From Delphinapterus leucas (taxonomy: Eukaryota; Chordata; Mammalia; Artiodactyla; Monodontidae): 64,000 nt of DNA. The stretch is from positions 6,823,810 through 6,887,809 of the forward strand of contig NW_022098043.1 of NCBI RefSeq assembly GCF_002288925.2. The letters are read 5' to 3'. Position 1 is the first letter of the stretch, and each line of letters starts with the position of its first letter. Made by a program: the position numbers and the translations under genes. Shown here piece by piece: positions 45,101-57,100 of the stretch. The notes beneath the pieces are model-generated. The model saw only the letters and a program-made list of their open reading frames with translations, was not told the DNA's origin and did not search any database.

Positions 45101-48100
45101 TTTTTTTTTTTTGCGGTACGCAGGCCTCTCACTGTTGTGGCCTCTCCCGTTGCGGAGCACAGGCTCCGGACGTGCAGGCTCAGCGGCCGTGCCTCATGGG
45201 CCCAGCCACTCCGCGGCATGTGGGATCTTCCCGGACCAGAGCACGAACCCGTGTCCCCTGCATCGGCAGGCGGGCTCTCAACCACTGTGCCACCAGGGAA
45301 GCCCCTAAAAACTCCTTTTGAAAACCCCACACCCCATATCCACTATCTGTATCTGTACCTACCCCTGTACCCCAAAACCTCTGCCTTCTATACCCCTCGC
45401 TCATGGCTTGACCTTTCACCCCCACACTCTTCCCAGACATCCTTGGCTCCTTCTGCATCCTCACCCAGTCCAGGAGAGGAAGGCGCGGCCGATGTCCCTG
45501 GTCCCCAAGGGGCCTTTGCAGGACTTGGACCTGGAGCTCCATGTGCGACCTCATCCTCACTGGAGGGCCTGGATCCAACCCAGCCTCTGAGAGTGGGTGC
45601 CTCCCAGAAGTCCCCCGTCTGTTTGATATCCTGCCTGTCTGGTCCCCCCACTGCCTCACCCTGCCTGTGTTCAGGGAGCGCCTGGCCATTGTGTGTGTGG
45701 GGGCACTCTGCCCACACCTCCACCGCACGCAATTGTTCCTAGCAGTCTAGAACAGTCCTTGGCCTGTGTGAGTCAGCTGCCCCCTCCTTTCCTTCACCAG
45801 GAACCCGCAGGGTCTGGAAAATCCCCTTCTCTGTTTGACTCCTTCCTCTCTGACCCAGGCCTGCCCTCTGGACCCTTCCTGTCTGGCCCCGCCATCCGGC
45901 TCCAACGCCTGCCTGAAGCACTGGGTTCCTCTGGAAGGAAGCAGGGCTCCCTCACAGCCGGAGACAGGCTGCAGCGCAGGAAACCTGGGTTCTATTTCTG
46001 CCTTTGACCTTGGAGCCACTGACGGCCCTCCTTGGGACCTTAAGCACCCACTGTATGGGTCCAGGACGCTGCCAGCTCAGGCATCCCATGAGCCATCCTG
46101 GGAGCTGGTCCGGTTGGGGATGGAGACTGGTCAGCCCTGGGCCTCCTGGCTCTGCCCACTGCTTGGGCCTCATGGCCAGCCCAGAGGCCCAGCTCCAGCC
46201 CCATGTCCTTTCCTGGGGAGCAGGGGCTTGGGGTAGGGAGCTCAGAGGTCCTGGGACAGTCCTGACTCTGCCAGCCAGTGGGGGCCATCCGCACCAGCTC
46301 ATCCGTCTCAGGGGGTCATTGTCAGGGTCAGATGACACTGAGGCTGAGGAAATGCTCTGTAAACTGGGAATTGCAGTTGAGAGGCTATGTGGGAGTGACT
46401 CTCAGTGACCTCAGTTGGTTCGTCTCTTCCACAGCCTTTGTTACAGAGGTGGTGTGGCACGGTGGTAAGGACTTAGCTGTTGGAGCCAGACCACCAGGGT
46501 TCAAATCCCAGCTCTACCCTGTGCTAGATCTTCAAGCAGGTTCCTGACTCTGCTCCATTTCCCCATCTTTACAGTGGGGTTACCTAACACCTGACCTGGG
46601 TTAACGCCTACAAAATCCTTAAAGGAGCACCTGCTGCATAGTAAGTGCTCAATAAATGTTAGTCCAAGTAGACCCTGGACTTTCCAGCTCTGAATCCAAA
46701 TTCCCTTCTATGGTCAAGTCCTAAGACTTTTTTGTGCTAAGCAAAAGTCCTAAGCTCTTTTGTGCTCTTTCTGGAAGCTTCTTTCCAGCCTGGCTTCATC
46801 TCCCTTCCTAGATGTAAAATACAGCTGTTAAAACCTTTTGATCTTCAGCTTTCCACAAGTGAAGTCTCTGCTCTTGCTGGCTCGTGCCTTGCTGCAGGCC
46901 CTTATCTGACCCCAAAGCCTCAGGTCCTGGGGTAGGGACTGCGAGCAAGGGCAGGCTGGCATGCACAGAGACCATTTCCTGGGGTCCCTGGGGTGGAGGG
47001 GCTTCGGTCCAGGACCCGCCATGCTCTGGATTCTCTCCTCTCACTACAGATGTGTGTTCCTAGCATTTTTTCCAAGTTGAATCTTTGCTATTTCCTGTCC
47101 ATTCCCAAGCCCCGGTGGCCTCTCCCTCCCTGGGAGAAGCTCTAGACCTTGCTTACCACCAGGATTTTCCTTTCCAGACAGCAGTCTGGTGTCTAGGGGG
47201 TGCCAGGAATCTCTGTGCACCATGCATGCCCTCCACAGCCTTGCTTCCATGGGGAGGGAGAGGGGGTGGCAATGACACAAAGAGAGCCCTCCCCAAGTGG
47301 GGAGGGTCCTGCCCCTCTAACCTCCTCTGCCCAGTGTCAGTGCCCCTGCACCAGCCCTAGCCTCACTCCCCCACCCCCAACCCAGTGGGAACACTGCCCT
47401 CTACCCCTACCCAGGGGAGGAAGGAGAAACCCTGGTAGGGGGCTAGTCTTGTGGTTCGTAACCCGTGAGTGTCAGAATCCCCTGAGCATGCACGACTTTA
47501 ACCCTCCCAGCTGGGGTGGGGAGAGTCTGACTCAGCGGCTCTGAGAAGGAGCCCAGGAATCTATTTCTCACCAGCTCCTTGAGGTTCTAAGGCTTATTCC
47601 TGGATGCAGACCTCATGGGCATGGCCCAGAGGTCTACTGGCCACCCAGGGCTGGAATGGGCACTTGTCCAGAGGGAGAGGGAGGGGAAATAAGGAACAGG
47701 AGGGACTTCCCTGGTGGTCCAGTAGTTGAGACTCTGCGATTCCAATGCAGGGGACGCGGGTTCAATTCCTGGTCGAGGAACTAAGATTCCACATGCCACG
47801 CGGTGTGGCCAAAAAATAATGAAATAAAATACATGTGAATTCAAAAATATATATATTAAAAAAAAAAAAAAAGGAACAGGAGGAGGGATGTGCCCGTGGA
47901 TTGTGCGGGGAAGGGCTTTAGGGGATAAGACACGGGCAGTGCAGACATTACGCAAGGCTTGGTAGCACTGCAAACACAAAGATGACCAATTGGCACCCAG
48001 CCCCTCCCCCCAGGGAGCTCCCAGCCTGGGAGGGAGATGCATATAGACTGCTTGGGGGTGGGTGGTACCTTCAGAACAAGTCATGTTCAGGAAGCAGCTA

Positions 48101-51100
48101 GAATTAATAGGTGATGACACTTTTGTCCATTCGTTTATTCAAGCATTTATTGAACATGGAGTGCTGAGAAGGTAGAGATGAGCTGATCACAGGCCATGCC
48201 TTCAAGGTGCTGTCATTCCAGTGGAGGTACAGGTCATTACAGTGTGAGCCCTGGAGGGCCCAGAACCCAGCCTAGGGGCAGAGGTGGGTGGAAAGGCCAA
48301 GGAGTCATGACAAAGCCTCCCAGAGGAGATTTTCTTTTGAGTCATATTTATTGAGGTGTAAATTACATACAATAAAACATACCCACTTTAAGTGTACAAT
48401 TCAATAATGAGAATGAGCTGTATATAACCAGGGGACCGTTACTCCAAAAGGTTTCCTGTGACCCTTCCCGGACAGCCGCACCCAACCCCTGGTCCCAGGC
48501 AACTACAGATCTTTCTGTCATTATAGATTAGACTTTTCCCCCGTGGGTTTCATAGAAGTGAAATCGTATGCTATGGAGTCTTCCGTGTCTGGCTTCTTTC
48601 ACTCAGCGTAATGCGTTTGAGATTCCTCCATGTTTCCAGGCCTATATGGAATTTGTTCCATTTTGTTACTGAGTAGTTAGAGGAGGTGATGTTTAGGTGA
48701 GTTTCGGAGGATGAACTGGAGTTAGCCAGGTAAACAAAAGGAGGAAGGGCATTCCAAAAGAGGCACCAGCTGAGAAAAGGCCAGAGGCTCCAAGACATGG
48801 GCTGTGTGACGCTGGGGAAGCAGGGGGGGAGAAGGATTGGCTGTTTCTCTGTTTTTCTTCTTCTCTTTGGCCCTCCCTGCTGCTGCCACCACCTTTTCTA
48901 GCCAGTGAGGGCCGGGTTTGGTTTTCACAAGTGAGACTATTTCCTTCTAGTCAGGCTGGGCTCCCCAGATAGGGCTGAGGCCAGGGCAGGCCTGAGACAC
49001 TCACGCCAGGCCATCTGGGGCTGGGTGTGTGAATCCATGCACTCTTGTGCTTGGGGGCTCTGGGGTTCCCTTGGGCTCTGCTGGGTTTGTTTTCCTCTAA
49101 GTTATTTTGTAAAACTCCTTTGGAAACACCTCAATCTTGTCTAAGTGGAAAGAGGCCTTCGCTGTCCGCACCCATACCCAAGAAAGGCAGGGGTCATGGC
49201 TGCGGGGGCCCTTCTGCGCCGGCCTGCAAGGTGCGGGGTCCGAGCCGCCCCTCTGTGGAACGGGAGCCCGAGGCGGAGCTTGTGCTGGGCTCAGCTGCAG
49301 CCCGAGGTCACATGAGTTGACACCACGCCTGACCTGCCCCCGTTCAGCCCAGCAGCTGGGCTCCACCCCCGCTTCTGGGTGCGCAGATGATCCTGTCAGT
49401 GTGCCCACAAGTGCCAGAGCTGATCTCCAACGTGGCTGGAATGTGTTCCCTGTGGCCTGGAGATTTGGAGGCCAGACCAAGGCAGAAAGAGGTGGCCAAG
49501 ACCGCTGGGGCGGGGGGGCGGGCAGGGGGCTGCTGTCGGCGGCAACAGCTTCAGTTGACCTCCCCTCCACTTCTGCTTCTGTCCCCCATCCATGCTGCCC
49601 CTGGCCACCCTGTCACCTGCCCACATCCCCCATCTTTGCTGGCCCCGGTCACCCTTTACCTGCCTGTGTGTCCCTGTCCACTAACTCATGTCCTGGATAT
49701 CACTTGCCTTCTCCAAAGGAAGAAGAGTCGTCACTTACCAAAGTGATTTTAAGTTTGTTGTCGGGACTTCCCTGGCGGTCCAGTGGTTAGGACTCCGCGC
49801 TTCCACTGCAGGGGGCACGGGTTCAATCCCTGGTCGGAGAACTAAGATCCCACAAGACGTGCAGTGTGGCCCAAAACAAACTTATAAGTTTATTTGAGGA
49901 TTCATGCAGGGGCTAATGAGATTTGGGGAAACTGAGTCAAAAACAATGGTACAGCCCCAGCCTGACCGTCTTTGCCAAACCGTGTCTGATTTAACTGCCG
50001 GAGGGCCTTGGGGTGGGACTCTGGCCCCCCCCCTTGAAGTGAGAAGAGGGGTCCTGGGCTTGGCAGGAGTTGGAGAGTTTGACACAATTGCTCGTGTGGT
50101 GTCCCACAGGTAACCTGCGGGCTGAGGGCATATGATGGCTTGTCCCTGCCCGAGGATGCAGAGACAGTCCCGGCGGGCCGTGCTGTCTGGAGCTATTCAG
50201 ACCTTTCTGACGATGAGGACTTCCTGGCTGATGAGGTCTCCGGAGGTGAGCAGAGGGTTCTGGTGGCTGGGAGTGGAAGGGGTAAGGACGAAATTGGGGT
50301 TCTTCCCACCGGTCCTTAAAGAGGCTCCAGGATGCTTGCCCAAGGTGGCAGCTCAGGAGATGGACTAAGAAAGATATGGAAGCAACCTAAGTGTCCAGCA
50401 GCAGATGACTGGATAAAGATGTGGTATATACATATACAATGAGATACTACTCAGCCCTAAAGAAGAATGAAATGTTGCCATTTGCAGCAACATGGATGGA
50501 CTTGGAGGGCATTATGCTAAGTGAAATAAGTCAGACAGAGAAAGACAAAATACCGTATGATATCACTTATATGTGGAATCGAAAAAATACAACAAACTAA
50601 TGAATATAACACAAAAGAAGCAGACTCACAGATGTAGAGAACAAACTAGTGGGTTACCAGTGGGTACAGGGGAGGGGAGAAGGGCAATATAGCGGTAGAG
50701 GAGTAAAAGGTACAAACTATTAGGTATAAAATAAGCTACAAGGATATGTTGTACATCATGAGGAACATAGCCAATATTTTATAATAACTATAAGTGGAGT
50801 ATAACCTTCAAAAATCGTGAATCACGGGAATTCCCTGGCAGTCCAGTGATTAGGACTTGGTGCTTTCACTGCCGGGGGCCTGGGTTCGATCCCTGGTCAG
50901 GGAACTAAGATCCCACAAGCCACGCGGCACAGCCAAAAACAAACCAAAAAAAATTGAGAATCGCTATATTGTATGCCTGTAACCTGTATAATGTTGTACA
51001 GCAACTATACTTCAATTTTTTTTTAGTTCAGAAAAAAAAGAGGTGGGCTAAAAGCTGCGTGCATCCTGAGCCCTGGTCCCAGTGACCGCAGGATCCTCCA

Positions 51101-54100
51101 CTTAAAACTGTGTGACCCGGGACTGGTGGCTGCTTCTCCTTACAGCCCAGATTGAGCAGGACCTAAGGGGAGGGTGGTGGGCAGTGCACAGTAGAGGATG
51201 ATTACGGCCCCCTACTCCACTTCCTCCCATTCTCACCTAGAGGCCAGTCTGACCTGGCGCCACCCACCCCATCCGTCCTGGTCCACACCCTCTCTGATGG
51301 AGGCTTCCGAGCTGGCTTTTACAGGCCGGCCCTCCCTAGGTGTGGAGAGGAGGCAACAGCTGTGTTTTCATGACCTTCCCCACCGTGTGCCAGGTGCCCA
51401 GAACAGTGCCTGACACCCAGTAGGTGCTCAACAAAGAGTCTCTCTTTTACTTGTAGATGGTGTGGGCAGCGGGGACCTGGGCAGCGGGGACTTCCAGATG
51501 GGTAAGTATCTGGGGGCATCGCACAGGCCCCCATCCTGCCCCCGGGGAAGCCCCAGAGTAGGCATCTCCTGGACTGAGGGCCTTGAGGGCTCTTTGTGCC
51601 TGCCATGGGGATGGTCTCATCCCCGCTGAGTGACAGTTGGGTGCCTTGGTTGGCCAGTCCCTGCAAGGTTGGGTATGGACAGGTTCTGTGCCTGCCTGTG
51701 CTGGGAAATGCCCGGTTCTGATAGGGACTGAAAGTCAGCCACTCAGCATTCAAAGCCAGATTCTCACCTCCCTGGGCGGCTCAGCTGTGGAGTCCTTCCC
51801 CAGAGCCCTCCTTGGGGGTGAATGCTGCAGAGTGGGGGACCCCAGGCAGGGGTGGGCAGACAGAGGGGACTCTGTGGCACAGGCATTCGGGTAAGCCAAG
51901 AGCTGGACCTGGGAGGGAACCTGCCTTAGGTCGGGTCACCTGCTGGGAAGCCGAAGTTCCTGGGTTGGGGAAAGAGGGTTGGGCTTCCTGGAGGGAAAGG
52001 AATCAGGCCTCCATCAGCTACCCACTCTGCCAGCACTCCAAGTGCACAGCCAGAGCAGGAGTTGGCCCAGCGCTGGGACCGGGGCTTCAGAATCTCTGTT
52101 TCCTCCCACCCTGGGATTCTGGCGAGAGAAGGAACTAGTCGGGACAAAGCCATGCGGTTCCTGCTGCCTTCTCTGGGAGCCAGTGCCTGGGCACAACGTG
52201 ATCAGGGCCAAGGATGGAGCTCAGCTCAGAGTCACCACTGGGCGGCCCCACTGCATCCCTGTACTGCCCACCCCAGCAGGCCTGGGGCGTCTCTGGCCTG
52301 GATCCCTCCAGGGACGGGGTTGCCTCCCTACGGCTGGAGTATCAGAAGCATCCCAATGCCAGAGGGTGGCATCCTAACCGGGCCAGTATGGACAGGAGGG
52401 TTGACCCCTGGGTGGCACAGTCCTGACTGTGACCTCCCAGCACCTGGGACGCAGGCACTGCCTGAAGCTTTTCCATGTGTAGGTCTCTGCAGGGCTACAG
52501 ATGCTTGGGAGCTGGGTGGGGCCTGTGTGTGGGTGTCAGGTGGGCCCCATGCACACAATGCACACCCCAGAATGGCCTATGCTGATGTGTCTCTGGGAGC
52601 TGCCTCTTGCCAAGCCAAGTCTGCCTGCTGAGGCCCTGGGCCAGTCCACCCTGTCCCTTCAGAAATATCTAGAGCCCCCTCCCAGGGGGCTGCTCACAGC
52701 AGCTCCACCTGCTTTGAGTGGTCCTTACTAGCCCACCTCCTCCCATGAGAAGCAGCTATGAGGGCAAGAGAAGCCAGAGGTGGGGGAAGGATGGGGATGG
52801 GGGGCAGCAGCTGGGGAGGGCCCAAGGGCAGGGCAGGAGCCTTTCCTTGTAGGTCTTGTAGGTGGGGCTGATCTGTGGGAATATGTGGGGCCTTAGGCCC
52901 TCCAGACCCAAACGCTGGCACCAGCCCGCTGCCCCTGGGGCAGGTCCAGGCAGCTGGGCTGAATCTCAGCCCAGGGGGCATCAGATAAGTCTCCCTGATT
53001 CCCAGGGTCAGGGTGCCTGCTTCAGCCTTGCCCAAGGGCAGGTCCCTCCTAACTCTGGTGAGCAAGGGCCGTCCTGACCATGATGGGGCCGTGCCTGGCC
53101 ACCCCTTGACTGACCCAACCCCCGACCCTGGAATGTCTGAGATGGCTCCTCCCTCACCCCTTCCCTCGGGCAGGGTTGCGGCTCCCCTTGGCTCTGTCCC
53201 AGCCCTGACTGCCACCCCCAGGCCAGGACCCCTCCTGGACAGCTCCTGGCTCTGCCTCCCCACCTTGGGAACCCTGCCCACCTCCCCTCGCCCAATCTTT
53301 CCACCTTCTGACTGTCTCTTTGTCTATCCTGCTGACAAACTGTCTACATGTCTCCCCTGTTCCCTCCCTCCCCTGCCTTGGGCCATCTCTTTCCTACTCT
53401 GTGTGTCTCTGTCTCACGCTGCCTTTCTCCCTCCACCTCTTGGACTTGCATCTCTGCTTCCATGTCCCTCTGTCTTCCCCTCTTTTCAGTCTGCCTTTGT
53501 CTCGTCTTTTCTCTCTCTCATTCTCCCCACCACTTTCTCTCTGTGTCTCTGCCTATATCTATCTCTCTGAATCTCTGTCTCCATCTCTGTCTGCTTCATC
53601 TCTTTCTGTTTTCTGTCTCCATCAGTCTCTGTGTCTCTCTGTCATTTCCCCCCTCTGTCTCTCCCTTTGGTCTCGCCACCTCCCTGCTGTCTCTGCCCCT
53701 CCTCACCTCCCTCTCTGCAGGCCCTGGGCCACCCCTGGGCCACCCTCCCATGGCTGGTGTGATGGTCTTGGAGCCCGATGAGGAGTCGCCTTTCCCTCTC
53801 TCCCTCCCCCTCCTCTCTCCCAGCTCTTCCTCTCACTCCTTTGTCTTCTTTTCCTCCCTGGCCTGCACTTGGTCACACTTGAGGGTCAGAGGCACCTCTC
53901 TGCAGGGTCTGGGGCCAGGCCTGCCTCTGTCCCCACCCAGCTGGCCTCACCTTCTCCCCTGCCCCTGCCCAGGAGGCAGCCAGGCCCCAGCTGGGCACAC
54001 AATCTAAGCACAGTGGGCCGGACCCCTGGTGTAGGCAGGATGGGTGCAGCAACCCCTCGGGGAAAAGGCTAGGGCCTCGGGCCTCGCTGATCCTGGGGAC

Positions 54101-57100
54101 CCAGAGGGACTGGGCTGGGGTTCGGGGGCCCAGGTGTGTGGGGGACGAGTTCTGTTGAGCAGGGACTGGGTATCGAGCGTAGGTGGGGTAATTGGCTCCG
54201 GGGCTGGGGGTGGTCAGGTGTGCGTTCCCCACCCCACTCCGGGTGCTGGGCAGCTCTGGGCCTCCCGTCCCTCCAGCCATTGGCTCCAACTGAGCTGTCC
54301 AGATGGGGTCAGATGAGGGCCAGCGTGGAGCTGGTCAGCCAGGCAGGCGCCCAGAGAGCACTCCCACCCCAGTCCGCATCATTCCCATCAGCACCCTGAG
54401 CTCTGGGGGCTGGTTCCTGAAACTCACCTTCTGCCCCAGCCCTCGGATACCTGCCACAGGGAGGCCGCTCAGGGTGGAAAAGGGGGTGTGCTCATCCTGA
54501 CCTGCCCCTGATCTGGGAGAAGGCAGGGGGTGGGGTCAGGTTGGAGGGTCCGTGCCCTTCCCAGGCCCTAGTAGAAAGGGGCTTTGTGGAGCCTCAGCCC
54601 CCTCCCCCAGCAGCGGGCACATTCCCGGGCAGAGGCCTGGCCTCCTCGCCCGAGCCGGGCCGCAGGGCTGAGGCCAGGGGCCAGGGTGGGGGACTTTCAA
54701 TGGGCCTCTGTGCCAGCTCACAAGAGGCCTCTGTGGCCAAGCTCGCGGCCCTCATGCTCCAGCCCACGGGGCCTCGCCCGCCCGGCATGGTCCCCGTGAT
54801 TCAGCGCAGGCAGAGCTGCCCTCACAAGCACCTTCTCTTGGTGCAGGAGTTCCCTCCGGCTGCTTGCTAGGCTGCCATCCTGATGTGCCCAGGACTTGCT
54901 CCGTGAGCCTCGGAGGGGGAGGGTCCAGGCGCAGAGGGCGTGTGCACCTGTGGACCTGCCGGACAGAGTAAAGGGGAAAGAGGACAGGCCCAGCCAGTGC
55001 CACTCCCTGCTCTGCTGCCCACACGCTGCTCGTCTGTCACTTCTCAGAGCCCACTTCTGCCTCAGGCACAGCTGCTGTCCCCTTTGCCTGGAGTGCGCTT
55101 CTCTCAGGGGCCTCCCAGTACCTTACTCTCTGCCTTCAAGCATCCCCTTTGCGGAGAGGCCTTCCTGGCTGCCCTGGGGAAGTAGCGAGCTACCCCCACG
55201 CCAGCACGCCCGCTCCCCCAGCCCTTGTTTTTTTTCCCTCATAGTCCATATATTCCATGCCCATTTGTTCTATTTCCTTTCTCCTCCCCCTAGAAAGTGA
55301 TCTTTATGAAGTTCACTGCTATATCCCTTGCCCCTAGAACACTGCCAAGCATATGAAAGACCTTCAGTATAGATTCGATAAAGCAATGAATGCCTCTCTC
55401 ATATGGGAAGAAATAAAACCAAATCCATTCCTTCAGTTTGTCTTAAAGACCAGAGATAGGGGCTTCCCAGGTGGCGCAATGGTTGAGAGTCCGCCTGCCG
55501 ATGCAGGGGACACGGGTTCGTTCCCCGGTCCGGGAAGATCCCACATGCCGCGGAGTGGCCGGGCCCGTGAGCCATGGCCGCTGAGCCTGCGCGTCCGGAG
55601 CCTGTGCTCCGCAACGGGAGAGGCCACAACAGTGAGAGGCCCGCGTACCGAAAAAAAAAAAAAGAAAAGACCAGAGATAATACAGCTAACGCATGCAGCC
55701 CCTAGTGTGAGCCAGGTACTGCCATAAGCATTTTACATTCATTATCTTATTTCATCCTCCCAACAGCCCTCTGGGGTGGGCACTACTATCGTCCCTGTTT
55801 TATAGATGAGGAAACTGAGGCACAGGGAGATTAAGTAACTTGCTTAAGGTCACAGGGCAATTTTAAGTTATTTTAATTGTAAGTGGAAATTTTGCTCCAG
55901 AGGCTGAGCTTTTAACCACCAAGCTATACTGCTTCTCATATAGTAATAGCTCATATTATATTGCCCCTACTATGTGTCAGGCTCTGATCTAAGCACTGTG
56001 TGTGCGTGTGTGTGTGTGTACATATATATGATTCATTTGCAACTCATATTTATAACTTCTATAAATGAACTCTGAACATTATGAGATTTAATGTGCATAA
56101 AGTGTATATAGTAGGTGCTTAATAAACAATAGTTGTAAGTGTATGCTCACCCCAATCTGCTATGAATTTATTCAGCAATCACTTATTAGGCACCTACTCT
56201 GTACCAGGCTCTATGCAAGCACTGGGGTACAGGGTGAATGAGATCCAAGGTTTCCCCCCATCAAGTTTATAGTCTAGCAGTAGAGAGAAAGATGACAGCA
56301 GCTCCTGATTCCCTAGCACTTGCTCTATGCCAGGCGCTGCATCTTCGTGCACAGGGAGATGGCCTTGTAAGCATGATATCGTTTATTCCCCACAGCAACC
56401 CAGTGTGGTAAATGTAATTAATATGCACATTTGACCAAAAGGGAAACAGAAGTTCAGAGAGGTAAGGTCCATGCCTGATGTGTGGCTGACCTCAGAACCC
56501 ACGATCTTTATGACGATGCTCTGGCAGCATCTGTGCCACGTGGGGTAGCAGGTGCTCTGATGGGAGAAGCCAAGGGGCTGGGGGACCCCCAGAGAAGAGG
56601 CCTCTACCCAGCCAGGGTTGGGAAAGGAGGGCAGCTCAGGCAGCATTCTTGGAGGAGGTGATGACTGAGCTGAGCCCTGAGGGTGATGACTGGCATGAAT
56701 GGGGGGGTGGGGAAGCATGTCATGGTCACTCTCGAGTAATTTCTGTGCCAAAAAAAAGGGGGGGACTTCCCTGGCGATACAGTGGTTAGGACTCAGTGCT
56801 TTCACCGCGGGGGGCCCGAGTTTGATCCCTGGTCGGGGAACTAAGAGCCCACAAGCGGTGCGGCGCGGCCAAAGAAAAAAATTCTGTGCCAGGTCCTCCT
56901 CCTCTGGAAGCCACCCCTTCTTACCCAGCCTTCCTCTGAGCCAGTGGAGGTCTCCTCTTCTGCACTATCACTTGGTATCTGGATCGGGCCATTTTCCCTG
57001 TTAGTTGAAGCCATTCACTCAAGGGTGGGACCTCGGCTTTGATCCCTGGGCGGCCTGCCAGGGTCACTGCAGCACGTGCTCCTACAGGTAGTGCTGGGCA

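Larger units (their letters stand above)
14419..50109 (+). other. HSPG2: HSPG2 intron 1 (35.7 kb)
   Basis: Bounded by GTGAGT and CCCACAG. No coding exon of another gene is supported inside. Besides the repeats listed separately, it holds long unique stretches (for example 14700-15940, 16330-19300, 21650-22850, 43400-45070 and 46700-47690) in which I see only G+C-rich non-coding DNA and chance open frames. Confidence 0.9.
50246..51456 (+). other. HSPG2: HSPG2 intron 2, mostly an L1 fragment
   Basis: Contains the L1 and nested SINE listed separately. The remaining ~400 bases before exon 3 show no coding signal. Confidence 0.9.

Noticed and set aside
49137..49790. 217-codon plus-strand open frame just before exon 2
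   Set aside because: It starts in unique intron sequence, extends into the SINE at 49763, and shows no domain or homology I recognise.
53320..54007. Ser/Leu/Pro-rich open frames of 153 and 219 codons
   Set aside because: They translate a pyrimidine-rich low-complexity tract in intron 3.
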